Shown: positions 55,385-64,000 of the stretch, piece after piece
Layout: each line of letters opens with the position of its first letter
Numbering within the stretch: position 1 is the stretch's first letter
Assembly: GCA_950097015.1 (NCBI GenBank)
Contig: CATNEN010000008.1
Span: 2,728,001 to 2,792,000, forward strand
Length of the DNA: 64,000 bases
DNA from: Macrostomum hystrix
Lineage: Eukaryota > Platyhelminthes > Macrostomidae
Direction of reading: 5' to 3'
Notes under the pieces: model-generated
What the model saw: only the letters and a program-made list of their open reading frames with translations
Databases searched by the model: none
What the model was told of the DNA's origin: nothing
Translations under genes and position numbers: made by a program

Positions 55385-55640
55385 GGAAGAGGGTGCAGGG
55401 AAGGAAGGAGATGCAGGGAAGGAAGCAGATGCAGGGAAGGAAGGAGATGTAGGGAAGGAAGGAGATGCAGGGAAGGAAGCAGATGCAGGGAAGGAAGGAG
55501 ATGTAGGGAAGGAAGGAGATGTAGGGAAGGAAGGAGATGCAGGGAAGGAAGCGGATGCAGGGAAGGAAGGAGATGCAGGGAAGGAAGGAGATGTAGGGAA
55601 GGAAGGAGATGTAGGGAAGGAAGGAGATGTAGGGGTGGAG
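55385..55640. repeat. minisatellite, 18-bp unit
   Basis: About 14 units of 18 bp, GGAAGGAAGGAGATGCAG, with variants GATGTAG and GAAGCAGATG. It is pure purine apart from one or two bases per unit. The six-residue periodic peptides in open frames on both strands are by-products. Confidence 0.95.
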
Positions 55641-55849
55641 ATGTTGGAAACGGAGATATTAGGTGGAAGTGGATGTGAAATGTGAACCATATAAAGTAAT
55701 TCCAATGTAAAGGTGCTAATACAGAACAGTAAGAAGTTAACTTGGCCCCAAGGGAAATATGATATCTGATTGCATTTCTACCTGACCGAATTCTCACTGT
55801 TTAGCTCGCAAAGCATGGAGAGTGTTTAGCCTGGGCATTGAGTTAGCAC

Positions 55850-55925
55850 TAGTTCTGTGTTTGAAAACTGGCCCCTAGGTCATGAGTTCGAATCCAACAA
55901 CTGTCTACAAACATTTTTGTAAACA
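55850..55925 (+). mobile_element. tRNA-like fragment
   Basis: CTAGGTCATGAGTTCGAATCC carries a perfect box B (GAGTTCGAATCC). The upstream arm is only loosely tRNA-like, so it is a SINE or tRNA remnant rather than a tRNA gene. It lies about 100 bases before a possible signal-peptide exon. Confidence 0.35.
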
Positions 55926-55999
55926 ATGTTTTAATAAATAAAAAAATAAATTTCAGACTATTTGCACCTATACACCGGACATCACGTTAATTTGAGAAT

Positions 56000-56039
56000 A
56001 TGTCTTCTTTGAGAATTATTCTGCTGCTTCTACACGCAG
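56000..56039 (+). CDS. possible first coding exon with signal peptide
   Basis: An ATG opens MSSLRIILLLLHA and runs into a good donor (GCAG|GTGAGC). A short basic-hydrophobic start ending at a phase-1 donor is typical for secreted animal proteins. I could not find a matching second exon in the remaining 8 kb, which are mostly arrays. The gene, if real, would continue beyond the window. It may be chance. Confidence 0.25.
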
Positions 56040-56214
56040 GTGAGCATTCTAATCTAAATAAGGCATTTGTCACGTACGTTTAACTAAAAAAAAACTAATT
56101 TCATTCTTTTCAAAGAAGAAAAGATACACAGAATAACTATTTTGGCGTGAGCCGAGATATGAATTGTATTATTACATATCTTTTTATTCAGAATTATTAT
56201 GAATTATCAGGGGT

Positions 56215-56375
56215 TGTCGTTAGGGCGTCGGACTGACGAAGGTCGGGGGTTCGATTTCCCGACTCTATTGGAACATTTTGCGTCCTTTAGCTAGACACTT
56301 AACTCTGCATTGCTTCAATTCACCCAGCTGTTAAATGGGTGCCTGCGCAATAGCTGGAGCAATCATAATAGTTAT
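56215..56375 (+). mobile_element. SINE family B, 5' half
   Basis: GTTAGGGCGTCGGACTGACG, box B GGGGGTTCGATTTCCCGACT, then TTTTGCGTCCTTTAGCTAGA and CCAGCTGTTAAATGGGTGCC. The copy stops after the first ~160 bases, lacking the CCATGGACTG and GTGTAATCAAT parts. Confidence 0.82.
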
Positions 56376-57140
56376 TATTAGGCACAAACAGTAGTTAATG
56401 GAATACTTAGAACGGATATCCGCGTGGGAAGCCCCGCAATGAAAATGAGTCCCGCACTGAGTCAGACCTGCACACCCCCCTATGTCCCCCGTAACCCCCC
56501 CAGCTCATTCAGCATCGATTGCGTCACAGTGCTCACCCACCCACCTCACCTCCTCCACGCCCGTACGCTTTCAATTGTCTTTGTCAACTAAAAACTAGAA
56601 AACAAAAAATTGCGATGCGATATACACAAAAGCCGCGGCTCAGCTTTCTCCCAGTTCAGAGTTTCCTGGAAAGAGGAGGATGGGAGACGGGAGACTGGAC
56701 GGTTTGTTACACTGGTGTGGGTCTAATAATTGAAGCCAGTTTCAGGTAAAATGGATAATGAATGGGATTTCACAGTGAGTTGAGTTATGCATGGGAAGGT
56801 AGAATAGCCCTAAAGCCAAGTCTTGTCGTGTGGCAATGTTCCAAAAAATCCTTCCCAGCTTCCATGCGAGGCAGTTTAAGCAGCATCGTTTGCATTCTTC
56901 ATCAAAGCTTGAGTCATTTTTCATCCTACGAAACTGGGCGACTCCTAGAAGAAATTTAATGAAGTCGCGGCCACACTTTCTGCCCTTCTGGCTTACAAAG
57001 GCCTGCGGTGTGACCTTAATAAAGGCTTTTAATCCAATAGCTCGCTTTGTCAGCTCCAAGCTTATTGCTGTTATTAGTATATTCATTGTCGATATGATGC
57101 TGTAGGAATAGAACTGATTAATGACTTGAGCAATTTCGCA
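56376..57140. other. intergenic, no gene seen
   Basis: Non-repetitive. A 114-codon minus frame (56742-57086) has a mixed, non-repetitive composition but no family I recognise. I leave it uncalled. Confidence 0.35.
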
Positions 57141-57144
57141 GTGA

Positions 57145-59540
57145 CAGTGTCTAGCTGTCAGTTATGGAAGCTAGCTGTTAGACAGTTGTGGAAGCTAGCT
57201 GTTAGGCAGTTGTGGAAGCTAGCTGTTAGACAGTTATAGAAGCTAGCTGTTAGGCAGTTGTGGAAGCTAGCTGTTAGACAGTTATAGAAGCTAGCTGTTA
57301 GACAGTTATAGAAGCTAGCTGTTAGACAGTTATAGAAGCTAGCTGTTAGACAGTTATAGAAGCTAGCTGTTAGACAGTTGTGGAAGCTAGCTGTTAGACA
57401 GTTGTGGAAGCTAGCTGTTAGACAGTTATAGAAGCTAGCTGTTAGACAGTTGTGGAAGCTAGCTGTTAGACAGTTGTGGAAGCTAGCTGTTAGACAGTTA
57501 TAGAAGCTAGCTGTTAGACAGTTGTGGAAGCTAGCTGTTAGACAGTTGTGGAAGCTAGCTGTTAGACAGTTGTGGAAGCTAGCTGTTAGACAGTTGTGGA
57601 AGCTAGCTGTTAGACAGTTGTGGAAGCTAGCTGTTAGACAGTTGTGGAAGCTAGCTGTTAGACAGTTGTGGAAGCTAGCTGTTAGACAGTTATGGAAGCT
57701 AGCTGTTAGACAGTTGTGGAAGCTAGCTGTTAGACAGTTGTGGAAGCTAGCTGTTAGGCAGTTGTGGAAGCTAGCTGTTAGACAGTTGTGGAAGCTAGCT
57801 GTTAGACAGTTATAGAAGCTAGCTGTTAGACAGTTGAGGAAGCTAGCTGTTAGACAGTTGTGGAAGCTAGCTGTTAGACAGTTGTGGAAGCTAGCTGTTA
57901 GGCAGTTGTGGAAGCTAGCTGTTAGACAGTTATAGAAGCTAGCTGTTAGACAGTTGTGGAAGCTAGCTGTTAGACAGTTGTGGAAGCTAGCTGTTAGGCA
58001 GTTGTGGAAGCTAGCTGTTAGACAGTTATAGAAGCTAGCTGTTAGACAGTTGTGGAAGCTAGCTGTTAGACAGTTATAGAAGTTAGCTGTTAGACAGTTG
58101 TGGACGCTAGCTGTTAGACAGTTGTGGAAGCTAGCTGTTAGACAGTTATAGAAGTTAGCTGTTAGACAGTTGTGGACGCTAGCTGTTAGACAGTTGTGGA
58201 AGCTAGCTGCTAGACAGTTGTGGAAGCTAGCTGTTAGACAGTTGTGGAAGCTAGCTGTTAGACAGTTGTGGAAGCTAGCTGTTAGACAGTTGTGGAAGCT
58301 AGCTGTTAGACAGTTGTGGAAGCTAGCTGTTAGACAGTTGTGGAAGCTAGCTGTTAGGCAGTTGTGGAAGCTAGCTGTTAGGCAGTTGTGGAAGCTAGCT
58401 GTTAGACAGTTATAGAAGCTAGCTGTTAGACAGTTGTGGAAGCTAGCTGTTAGACAGTTGTGGAAGCTAGCTGTTAGGCAGTTGTGGAAGCTAGCTGTTA
58501 GACAGTTGTGGAAGCTAGCTGTTAGACAGTTGTGGAAGCTAGCTGTTAGACAGTTGTGGAAGCTAGCTGTTAGGCAGTTGTGGAAGCTAGCTGTTAGACA
58601 GTTGTGGAAGCTAGCTGTTAGACAGTTGTGGAAGCTAGCTGTTAGGCAGTTGTGGAAGCTAGCTGTTAGACAGTTATAGAAGCTAGCTGTTAGACAGTTG
58701 TGGAAGCTAGCTGTTAGACAGTTGTGGAAGCTAGCTGTTAGGCAGTTGTGGAAGCTAGCTGTTAGACAGTTATAGAAGCTAGCTGTTAGACAGTTGTGGA
58801 AGCTAGCTGTTAGACAGTTGTGGAAGCTAGCTGTTAGACAGTTGTGGAAGCTAGCTGTTAGACAGTTATAGAAGCTAGCTGTTAGACAGTTGTGGAAGCT
58901 AGCTGTTAGACAGTTATAGAAGTTAGCTGTTAGACAGTTGTGGACGCTAGCTGTTAGACAGTTGTGGAAGCTAGCTGCTAGACAGTTGTGGAAGCTAGCT
59001 GTTAGACAGTTGTGAAAGCTAGCTGTTAGACAGTTGTGGAAGCTAGCTGTTAGACAGTTGTGGAAGCTAGCTGTTAGACAGTTGTGGAAGCTAGCTGTTA
59101 GACAGTTATAGAAGCTAGCTGTTAGACAGTTGTGAAAGCTAGCTGTTAGGCAGTTGTGGAAGCTAGCTGTTAGACAGTTGTGGAAGCTAGCTGTTAGACA
59201 GTTGTGGAAGCTAGCTGTTAGACAGTTATAGAAGTTAGCTGTTAGACAGTTGTGGAAGCTAGCTGTTAGACAGTTGTGGAAGCTAGCTGCTAGACAGTTG
59301 TGGAAGCTAGCTGTTAGAGAGTTGTGGAAGCTAGCTGTTAGACAGTTGAGGAAGCTAGCTGTTAGACAGTTGAGGAAGCTAGCTGTTAGACAGTTGTGGA
59401 AGCTAGCTGTTAGACAGTTGAGGAAGCTAGCTGTTAGACAGTTGAGGAAGCTAGCTGTTAGACAGTTGTGGAAGCTAGCTGTTAGACAGTTGTGGAAGCT
59501 AGCTGTTAGACAGTTGTGGAAGCTAGCTGTTAGACAGTTA
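57145..59540. repeat. minisatellite, 24-bp unit
   Basis: About 100 units of 24 bp, GTTGTGGAAGCTAGCTGTTA plus GACA, each with the palindrome AGCTAGCT. Variants are GTTATAG, GTTGAGG, AGGCA, GGACGCT and GAAGTTAGC. Clusters of variants recur (for example GAAGTTAGC next to GGACGCT at about 58081, 58153 and 58921), indicating block duplications. The GTTATAG variant breaks the plus frame with a stop, so no long coding frame survives. The open pieces read WKLAVRQL repeats. Confidence 0.97.
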
Positions 59541-60188
59541 TGCCATAGTATATGTAGGTAACTAAGCCTTCAATCGATAATGATCTCGTAAGTGAAGTGC
59601 AGTTTCATCTTATCGGGCCGTCATACAAGGCCAGGCCAAGTATGCGATGGGCGGTGGGGTTCCGGCCTATTCGTTCGATTCCGTGTCTTGGCAGTGATGT
59701 CAAGCATGAGAATTACACAAGTGCCTTCTAGTCCAGTGCGACCCACCCCAGAGATTCCTCTATTTCACTTTGCTTGCCAACCTCCACTCAAATAGGCCTC
59801 TATATATCCTCTCTTTTGGTGGTGGTGGTCAGTCAAAGAAAGTCCAAGAGAAATCATTTTCCACCCGAAGGGTCGGCCACTTTTTTTTCCGCAAGATTAG
59901 ACAAAACTGCGTCCATTTTTTTGACTCTTGGAAAATGACGACTAGACTTGTGCAGTTCGGTTGCTGAGGAGAATGCCAGGGAGTAGGGTGGCGAATTCTA
60001 TTTCACAGCTCTTTGTCTATGAATGTCCTCTGCGAGACTTAAGCGTTGGAACTCGTTCTGTAGGGATTTGAGGGGAAAACAGAGCACGAAAATCGGACTC
60101 AATCCTCTTCTCAGATTTTCTTTCTTGAAATTTTATTTCCATGCTTAATTTTCCATTTCACTTCGAGCGTCAACTTGAACTTTAGAGG
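59541..60188. other. intergenic, no gene seen
   Basis: Non-repetitive, no gene recognised. Short plus-strand frames (59592-59967) have no domains. Confidence 0.45.
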
Positions 60189-60189
60189 T

Positions 60190-60462
60190 TTCGGGTGTCC
60201 GTCTGTTATAGGGGACTCACGACTTGAAGGTCGGGGGTTCGATTCCCGACTGTTTTGGAACATTTTGTGTCCTTTAACAAGACACTTAACTCTACATTGC
60301 TTCGATTCACGCAGCTGTTAAATGGCTACTTGAGGGTGGGTGTGGCGTCCCTCCCAGTCCATGGACTGAACAGCCGTACGCAGCTTCTGCAATTACAGCG
60401 GCTGAGCTGTCGGCTGCACATCTGGTTCGATTGGGGCAGGTGTAATCAATTATTAATTATTA
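60190..60462 (+). mobile_element. tRNA-derived SINE, family B, with array at its tail
   Basis: Box B GGGGGTTCGATTCCCGACT, then AACATTTTGTGTCCTTTAAC, GTGTGGCGTCCCTCCCAGTC, CATGGACTGAACAGCCGTAC and GGCAGGTGTAATCAATTATT. The extreme 5' arm is diverged. A 15/17-bp minisatellite starts directly at the AT-rich 3' tail (ATTATTATTACTGTCTGTCA). Confidence 0.87.
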
Positions 60463-60464
60463 TT

Positions 60465-60945
60465 ACTGTCTGTCAGTTGTGGGTGTCTGTCAGTTGTGGG
60501 TGTGTCAGTCGTGGGTGTCTGTCAGTTGTGGGTGTGTCAGTCGTGGGTGTCTGTCAGTTGTGGGTGTCTGTCAGTTGTGGGTGTCTGTCAGTTGTGGGTG
60601 TGTCAGTCGTGGGTGTCTGTCAGTTGTGGGTGTGTCAGTCGTGGGTGTCTGTCAGTTGTGGGTGTGTCAGTCGTGGGTGTCTGTCAGTTGTGGGTGTGTC
60701 AGTCGTGGGTGTCTGTCAGTTGTGGGTGTGTCAGTCGTGGGTGTCTGTCAGTTGTGGGTGTCTGTCAGTTGTGGGTGTGTCAGTTGTGGGTGTGTCAGTT
60801 GTGGGTGTGTCAGTTGTGGGTGTGTCAGTTGTGGGTGTGTCAGTTGTGGGTGTGTCTGTTCTGGGTCAGTCAGTTGTGGGTGTGTCAGTCGTGGGTGTGT
60901 CAGTCGTGGGTGTCAGTCAGTCGTGGGTCTATCTAAGTGAGTCAG
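60465..60945. repeat. minisatellite of mixed 15- and 17-bp units
   Basis: GTGGGTGTCTGTCAGTT (17) and GTGGGTGTGTCAGTC/T (15) alternate, then a homogeneous run of the 15-bp form near 60775-60850. Three plus frames stay open for about 150-250 codons, as expected for mixed periods without stops. Confidence 0.95.
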
Positions 60946-61122
60946 TGAGTGTTGCAGGCTGTCAGTCATCAGTAGCTCGTATTCGTTCTCTAGCTGGGTC
61001 TTAAGCAAATTGGCAATATTTTTATTCCTTATTCCCCCCCACGTGACCTTCGGCCCGGTGACCCCACGGTCGATCGGTAATGAACCGCTCGGCCCAGCTT
61101 CATTCGGCAAATTATCGCTCAT
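60913..61122 (-). CDS. uncertain small ORF, unknown
   Basis: A 69-codon minus-strand frame starts at 61122. The part outside the array (MSDNLPNEAGPSGSLP ... NKNIANLLKTQLENEYELLM) looks amphipathic and non-repetitive, while the last codons run into the 15/17-bp array. No family recognised and no clear donor. It could be a first exon or chance. Confidence 0.2.
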   Translation of the reverse strand: MSDNLPNEAGPSGSLPIDRGVTGPKVTWGGIRNKNIANLLKTQLENEYELLMTDSLQHSLTHLDRPTTD

Positions 61123-61640
61123 TTATTTTTGGTTCCGAATAAAAAAATGCCGTCAAACTCGGCCGTGATTTCCTGATTGACCAATAAAAATGGGCGCCGA
61201 CCGCATTAACTAAGCTCGCTGAGCACTGAGCACTGAGCTCTGAGCACTCGCTTTAATACAACTGCAGCGGATGTGGCCTACAAGCTGTAGAAATTTGCCA
61301 ATTTCCATCCTAACCCGTCTGCGTCCGACCCTCTGATGCAATCGGTTTGAGGAATGTTTATCCTCATCCCGACTGTCAATTTATTGGCGCAGCTTTCGTC
61401 ATTAGCATCTTCATCAATACTGGATGCCCCAATTCCTGAGCTGCTTATTCAAAGCCTCATATTCAGCGTTTTGCTTTTGCCAGTTAATTTTCGTCTCCCA
61501 TAATTTGTCTACTTGGTCCTGCCCACTCACTCTCTGTAATTCTGCTTGTGTGGTCAAATTTGTTTCATGCTCAATGTAACAAAAACTGCTCCAATTATCT
61601 TTGAGGTCATTAAAAAATTATCGAAAAATGCTTTTTGTTT
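61123..61640. other. intergenic, no gene seen
   Basis: Non-repetitive sequence. A short repeat GAGCACTGAGC at about 61220-61250. No gene recognised. Confidence 0.45.
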
Positions 61641-61644
61641 GACA

Positions 61645-62785
61645 TGATGGGTATCAACTCTGGGGATCTGGTCATGATGAGCATCGAGTCTGGGGATCTG
61701 GTCATGATGGGTATCAACTCTGGGGATCTGGTCATGATGGGGATCGAGTCTGGGGATCTGGTCATGATGGGGATCGAGTCTGGAGATCTGGTCATGATGG
61801 TTACCAACTCTGGGGATCTGGTCATGATGGGTATCAACTCTGGGGATCTGGTCATGATGGGTATCAACTCTGGAGATCTGGTCATGATGGTTACCAACTC
61901 TGGGGATCTGGTCATGATGGTTACCAACTCTGGGGATCTGGTCATGATGGTTACCAACTCTGGGGATCTGGTCATGATGGGTATCAACTCTGGAGATCTG
62001 GTCATGATGGTTACCAACTCTGGGGATCTGGTCATGATGGTTACCAACTCTGGGGATCTGGTCATGATGGGTATCAACTCTGGGGATCTGGTCATGATGG
62101 TTATCAACTCTGGGGATCTGGTCATGATGAGCATCGAGTCTGGGGATCTGGTCATGATGGTTATCAACTCTGGGGATCTGGTCATGATGGGTATCAACTC
62201 TGGGGATCTGGTCATGATGAGCATCGAGTCTGGGGATCTGGTCATGATGGTTATCAACTCTGGGGATCTGGTCATGATGGGTATCAACTCTGGGGATCTG
62301 GTCATGATGGGTATCAACTCTGGGGATCTGGTCATGATGGTTATCAACTCTGGGGATCTGGTCATGATGAGCATCGAGTCTGGGGATCTGGTCATGATGG
62401 TTATCAACTCTGGGGATCTGGTCATGATGGTTACCAACTCTGGGGATCTGGTCATGATGGGTATCAACTCTGGGGATCTGGTCATGATGAGCATCGAGTC
62501 TGGGGATCTGGTCATGATGGTTATCAACTCTGGGGATCTGGTCATGATGAGCATCGAGTCTGGGGATCTGGTCATGATGGGTATCAACTCTGGGGATCTG
62601 GTCATGATGGGGATCGAGTCTGGGGATCTGGTCATGATGGGGATCGAGTCTGGAGATCTGGTCATGATGGTTACCAACTCTGGGGATCTGGTCATGATGG
62701 GTATCAACTCTGGGGATCTGGTCATGATGGGTATCAACTCTGGGGATCTGGTCATAATGGGGATTGAGTCTGGGGATGTTATTTC
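61645..62785. repeat. minisatellite, 30-bp unit (first of a related pair)
   Basis: About 38 units of 30 bp: TCTGGGGATCTGGTCATGAT followed by one of five 10-base variants (GGGTATCAAC, GAGCATCGAG, GGTTACCAAC, GGGGATCGAG, GGTTATCAAC). The segment around 61730-61840 matches 62610-62720, a large internal duplication. All six frames are affected by the 3n period: a 395-codon plus frame and 413- and 393-codon minus frames coexist. That argues against any being a gene. Confidence 0.97.
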
Positions 62786-63380
62786 TATCAATCAATTTTC
62801 AAACAAACAAGTTAATACGTGACCAGTTATTTCAATTCAATTCAATCTAATAATCTTCTCATTAGATGTCCGTCAAACAACTCAAACGTAGACCCTACTC
62901 ACAATGCAAATGTATACTTTTTAGAAACAAACTACCTAAGCTGAGCTGCAAAACAGCTGTTAGCTGCAGTGGGTTCTGTTCTTCTCTCCCCTCCGCTGCT
63001 GCCCGCAAAGAAAAAAAATTGCTCAACTAAGCAGAAGGCAAAAGTGAGGCTTGACATCAGGGCTGTGTGATTTGGAGCCTGAAGTAGAGCTCTTGCTTTG
63101 TTGCCTACTAAAAGAAGAAACGAATGAGGTTGGGCCATTGTTGATGCCTAGACTGGCGCACTTCCCAATGACTAGCCAGAATGTCCGCTACCTACTGGCA
63201 GCAGACGGTGCCTCGGGTCTTTGAACCGTGGCAGTGCTAGCAGCCTATTGAAGGCTTTCAATCAGCATACTGATGTTTTTGTTCAAGCATAGAATAACAA
63301 TGATACGTAAAGGTGGTCTTTAATCTAAATAAATATTACCTAGGGGATTAAACTACTCACAGTTTGTAACACGCAGTGCT
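62786..63380. other. intergenic spacer between two related arrays
   Basis: Non-repetitive. TTCAATTCAATTCAATC at about 62830 is a minor microsatellite. No gene recognised. Confidence 0.45.
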
Positions 63381-63384
63381 AAAA

Positions 63385-64000
63385 AAATTGCATCTGAGGA
63401 TCTGGAGATAATGGGTGTTGAGTCTGAGGATCTGGAGATGATGGGTGTTGAGTCTGAGGATCTGGACATAATAGGTGTTGAGTCTGAGGATCTGGAGATG
63501 ATGGGTGTTGAGTCTGAGGATCTGGACATAATAGGTGTTGAGTCTGAGGATCTGGAGATGATGGGTGTTGAGTCTGAGGATCTGGACATGATGGGTGCTG
63601 AGTCTGAGGATCTGGAGATGATGGGTGTTGAGTCTGAGGATCTTGAGATAATAGGTGTTGAGTCTGAGGATCTGGAGATGATAGGTGTTGAGTCTGAGGA
63701 TCAGGAGATAATAGGTGTTAAGTCTGAGGATCTGGAGATGATGGGTGTTGAGTCTGAGGATCTGGAGATGATATGTGTTGAGTCTGAGGATCAGGAGATA
63801 ATAGGTGTTGAGTCTGAGGATCTGGAGATGATGGGTGTTGAGTCTGAGGATCTGGAGATGATATGTGTTGAGTCTGAGGATCTGGAGATGATGGGTGTTG
63901 AGTCTGAGGATCTGGACATGATGGGTGCTGAGTCTGAGGATCTGGAGATGATGGGTGTTGAGTCTGAGGATCTTGAGATAATAGGTGTTGAGTCTGAGGA
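63385..64000. repeat. minisatellite, 30-bp unit (second of a related pair), runs off the window
   Basis: At least 20 units of 30 bp, TCTGAGGATCTGGAGATGAT followed by GGGTGTTGAG, with variants ATAATAGG, GGACATG and GATCAGG. It aligns unit by unit with the array at 61645-62785 at about two thirds of positions. A block (about 63570-63660) recurs at 63905-63990. Confidence 0.96.

Noticed and set aside
55850-55925. Functional tRNA genes at box-B-like sites (also 1893, 5740, 21100, 26130, 42772, 60230)
   Set aside because: No complete acceptor stem or cloverleaf could be paired by eye, and several are linked to SINE bodies.
57522-59561. WKLAVRQL octapeptide frames
   Set aside because: The GTTATAG unit variant inserts stops throughout, and the peptide is just the translated 24-bp unit. 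There is no selection for an open frame.
61554-62822. 395-codon plus frame and 413/393-codon minus frames
   Set aside because: Repeat-driven: the three long frames overlap on the same 30-bp array, without a signal peptide, domain or exon context.

Overview
The window is animal (metazoan) nuclear DNA. It carries six recognisable animal genes, five of them with spliceosomal introns: kindlin, Hrs/HGS, CCDC47, a short-chain dehydrogenase, FBXO22 and erlin. It also holds tRNA-derived SINEs, hAT-like and TA-flanked MITEs, and an exceptional load of minisatellites. Strong acceptor-like sequences just upstream of several start codons would suit a lineage with spliced-leader trans-splicing (a flatworm or another spiralian, for example), but the species cannot be fixed from sequence alone. 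Exon coordinates were derived by hand from splice motifs and remembered family sequences. No database search was run.

Layout. 0-2.5 kb: intergenic, a 21-bp array and a SINE. 2.5-4.9 kb (minus): an intronless kindlin. 5.8-13.2 kb (minus): nine exons of the Hrs N-terminal half, with four introns filled by different minisatellites; the Hrs C-terminal half was not found. 13.2-20.8 kb: SINEs, MITEs and a broken secreted PAN/C-type-lectin-like gene. 20.8-24.5 kb (plus): CCDC47 in five exons, one junction being GC-AG. 28.1-30.8 kb (plus): a two-exon SDR oxidoreductase. 31.45-36.5 kb (plus): FBXO22 in four exons, with two introns that are tandem arrays beginning exactly at the 5' splice site. 39.2-41.2 kb (plus): erlin in four exons. 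41.2-64 kb: no convincing gene; mostly arrays, including an 8.3-kb, 31-bp-unit array.

The genes do not form an operon or pathway. Hrs acts in endosomal sorting, CCDC47 and erlin in the ER membrane, kindlin at integrin adhesions, and FBXO22 as an SCF receptor. The striking property is structural. About 26 tandem arrays with mostly unrelated units (15-55 bp) make up roughly 45% of the window. They sit in most of the longer introns and between genes, and several amplify a splice site or a transcription-factor-like palindrome once per unit.
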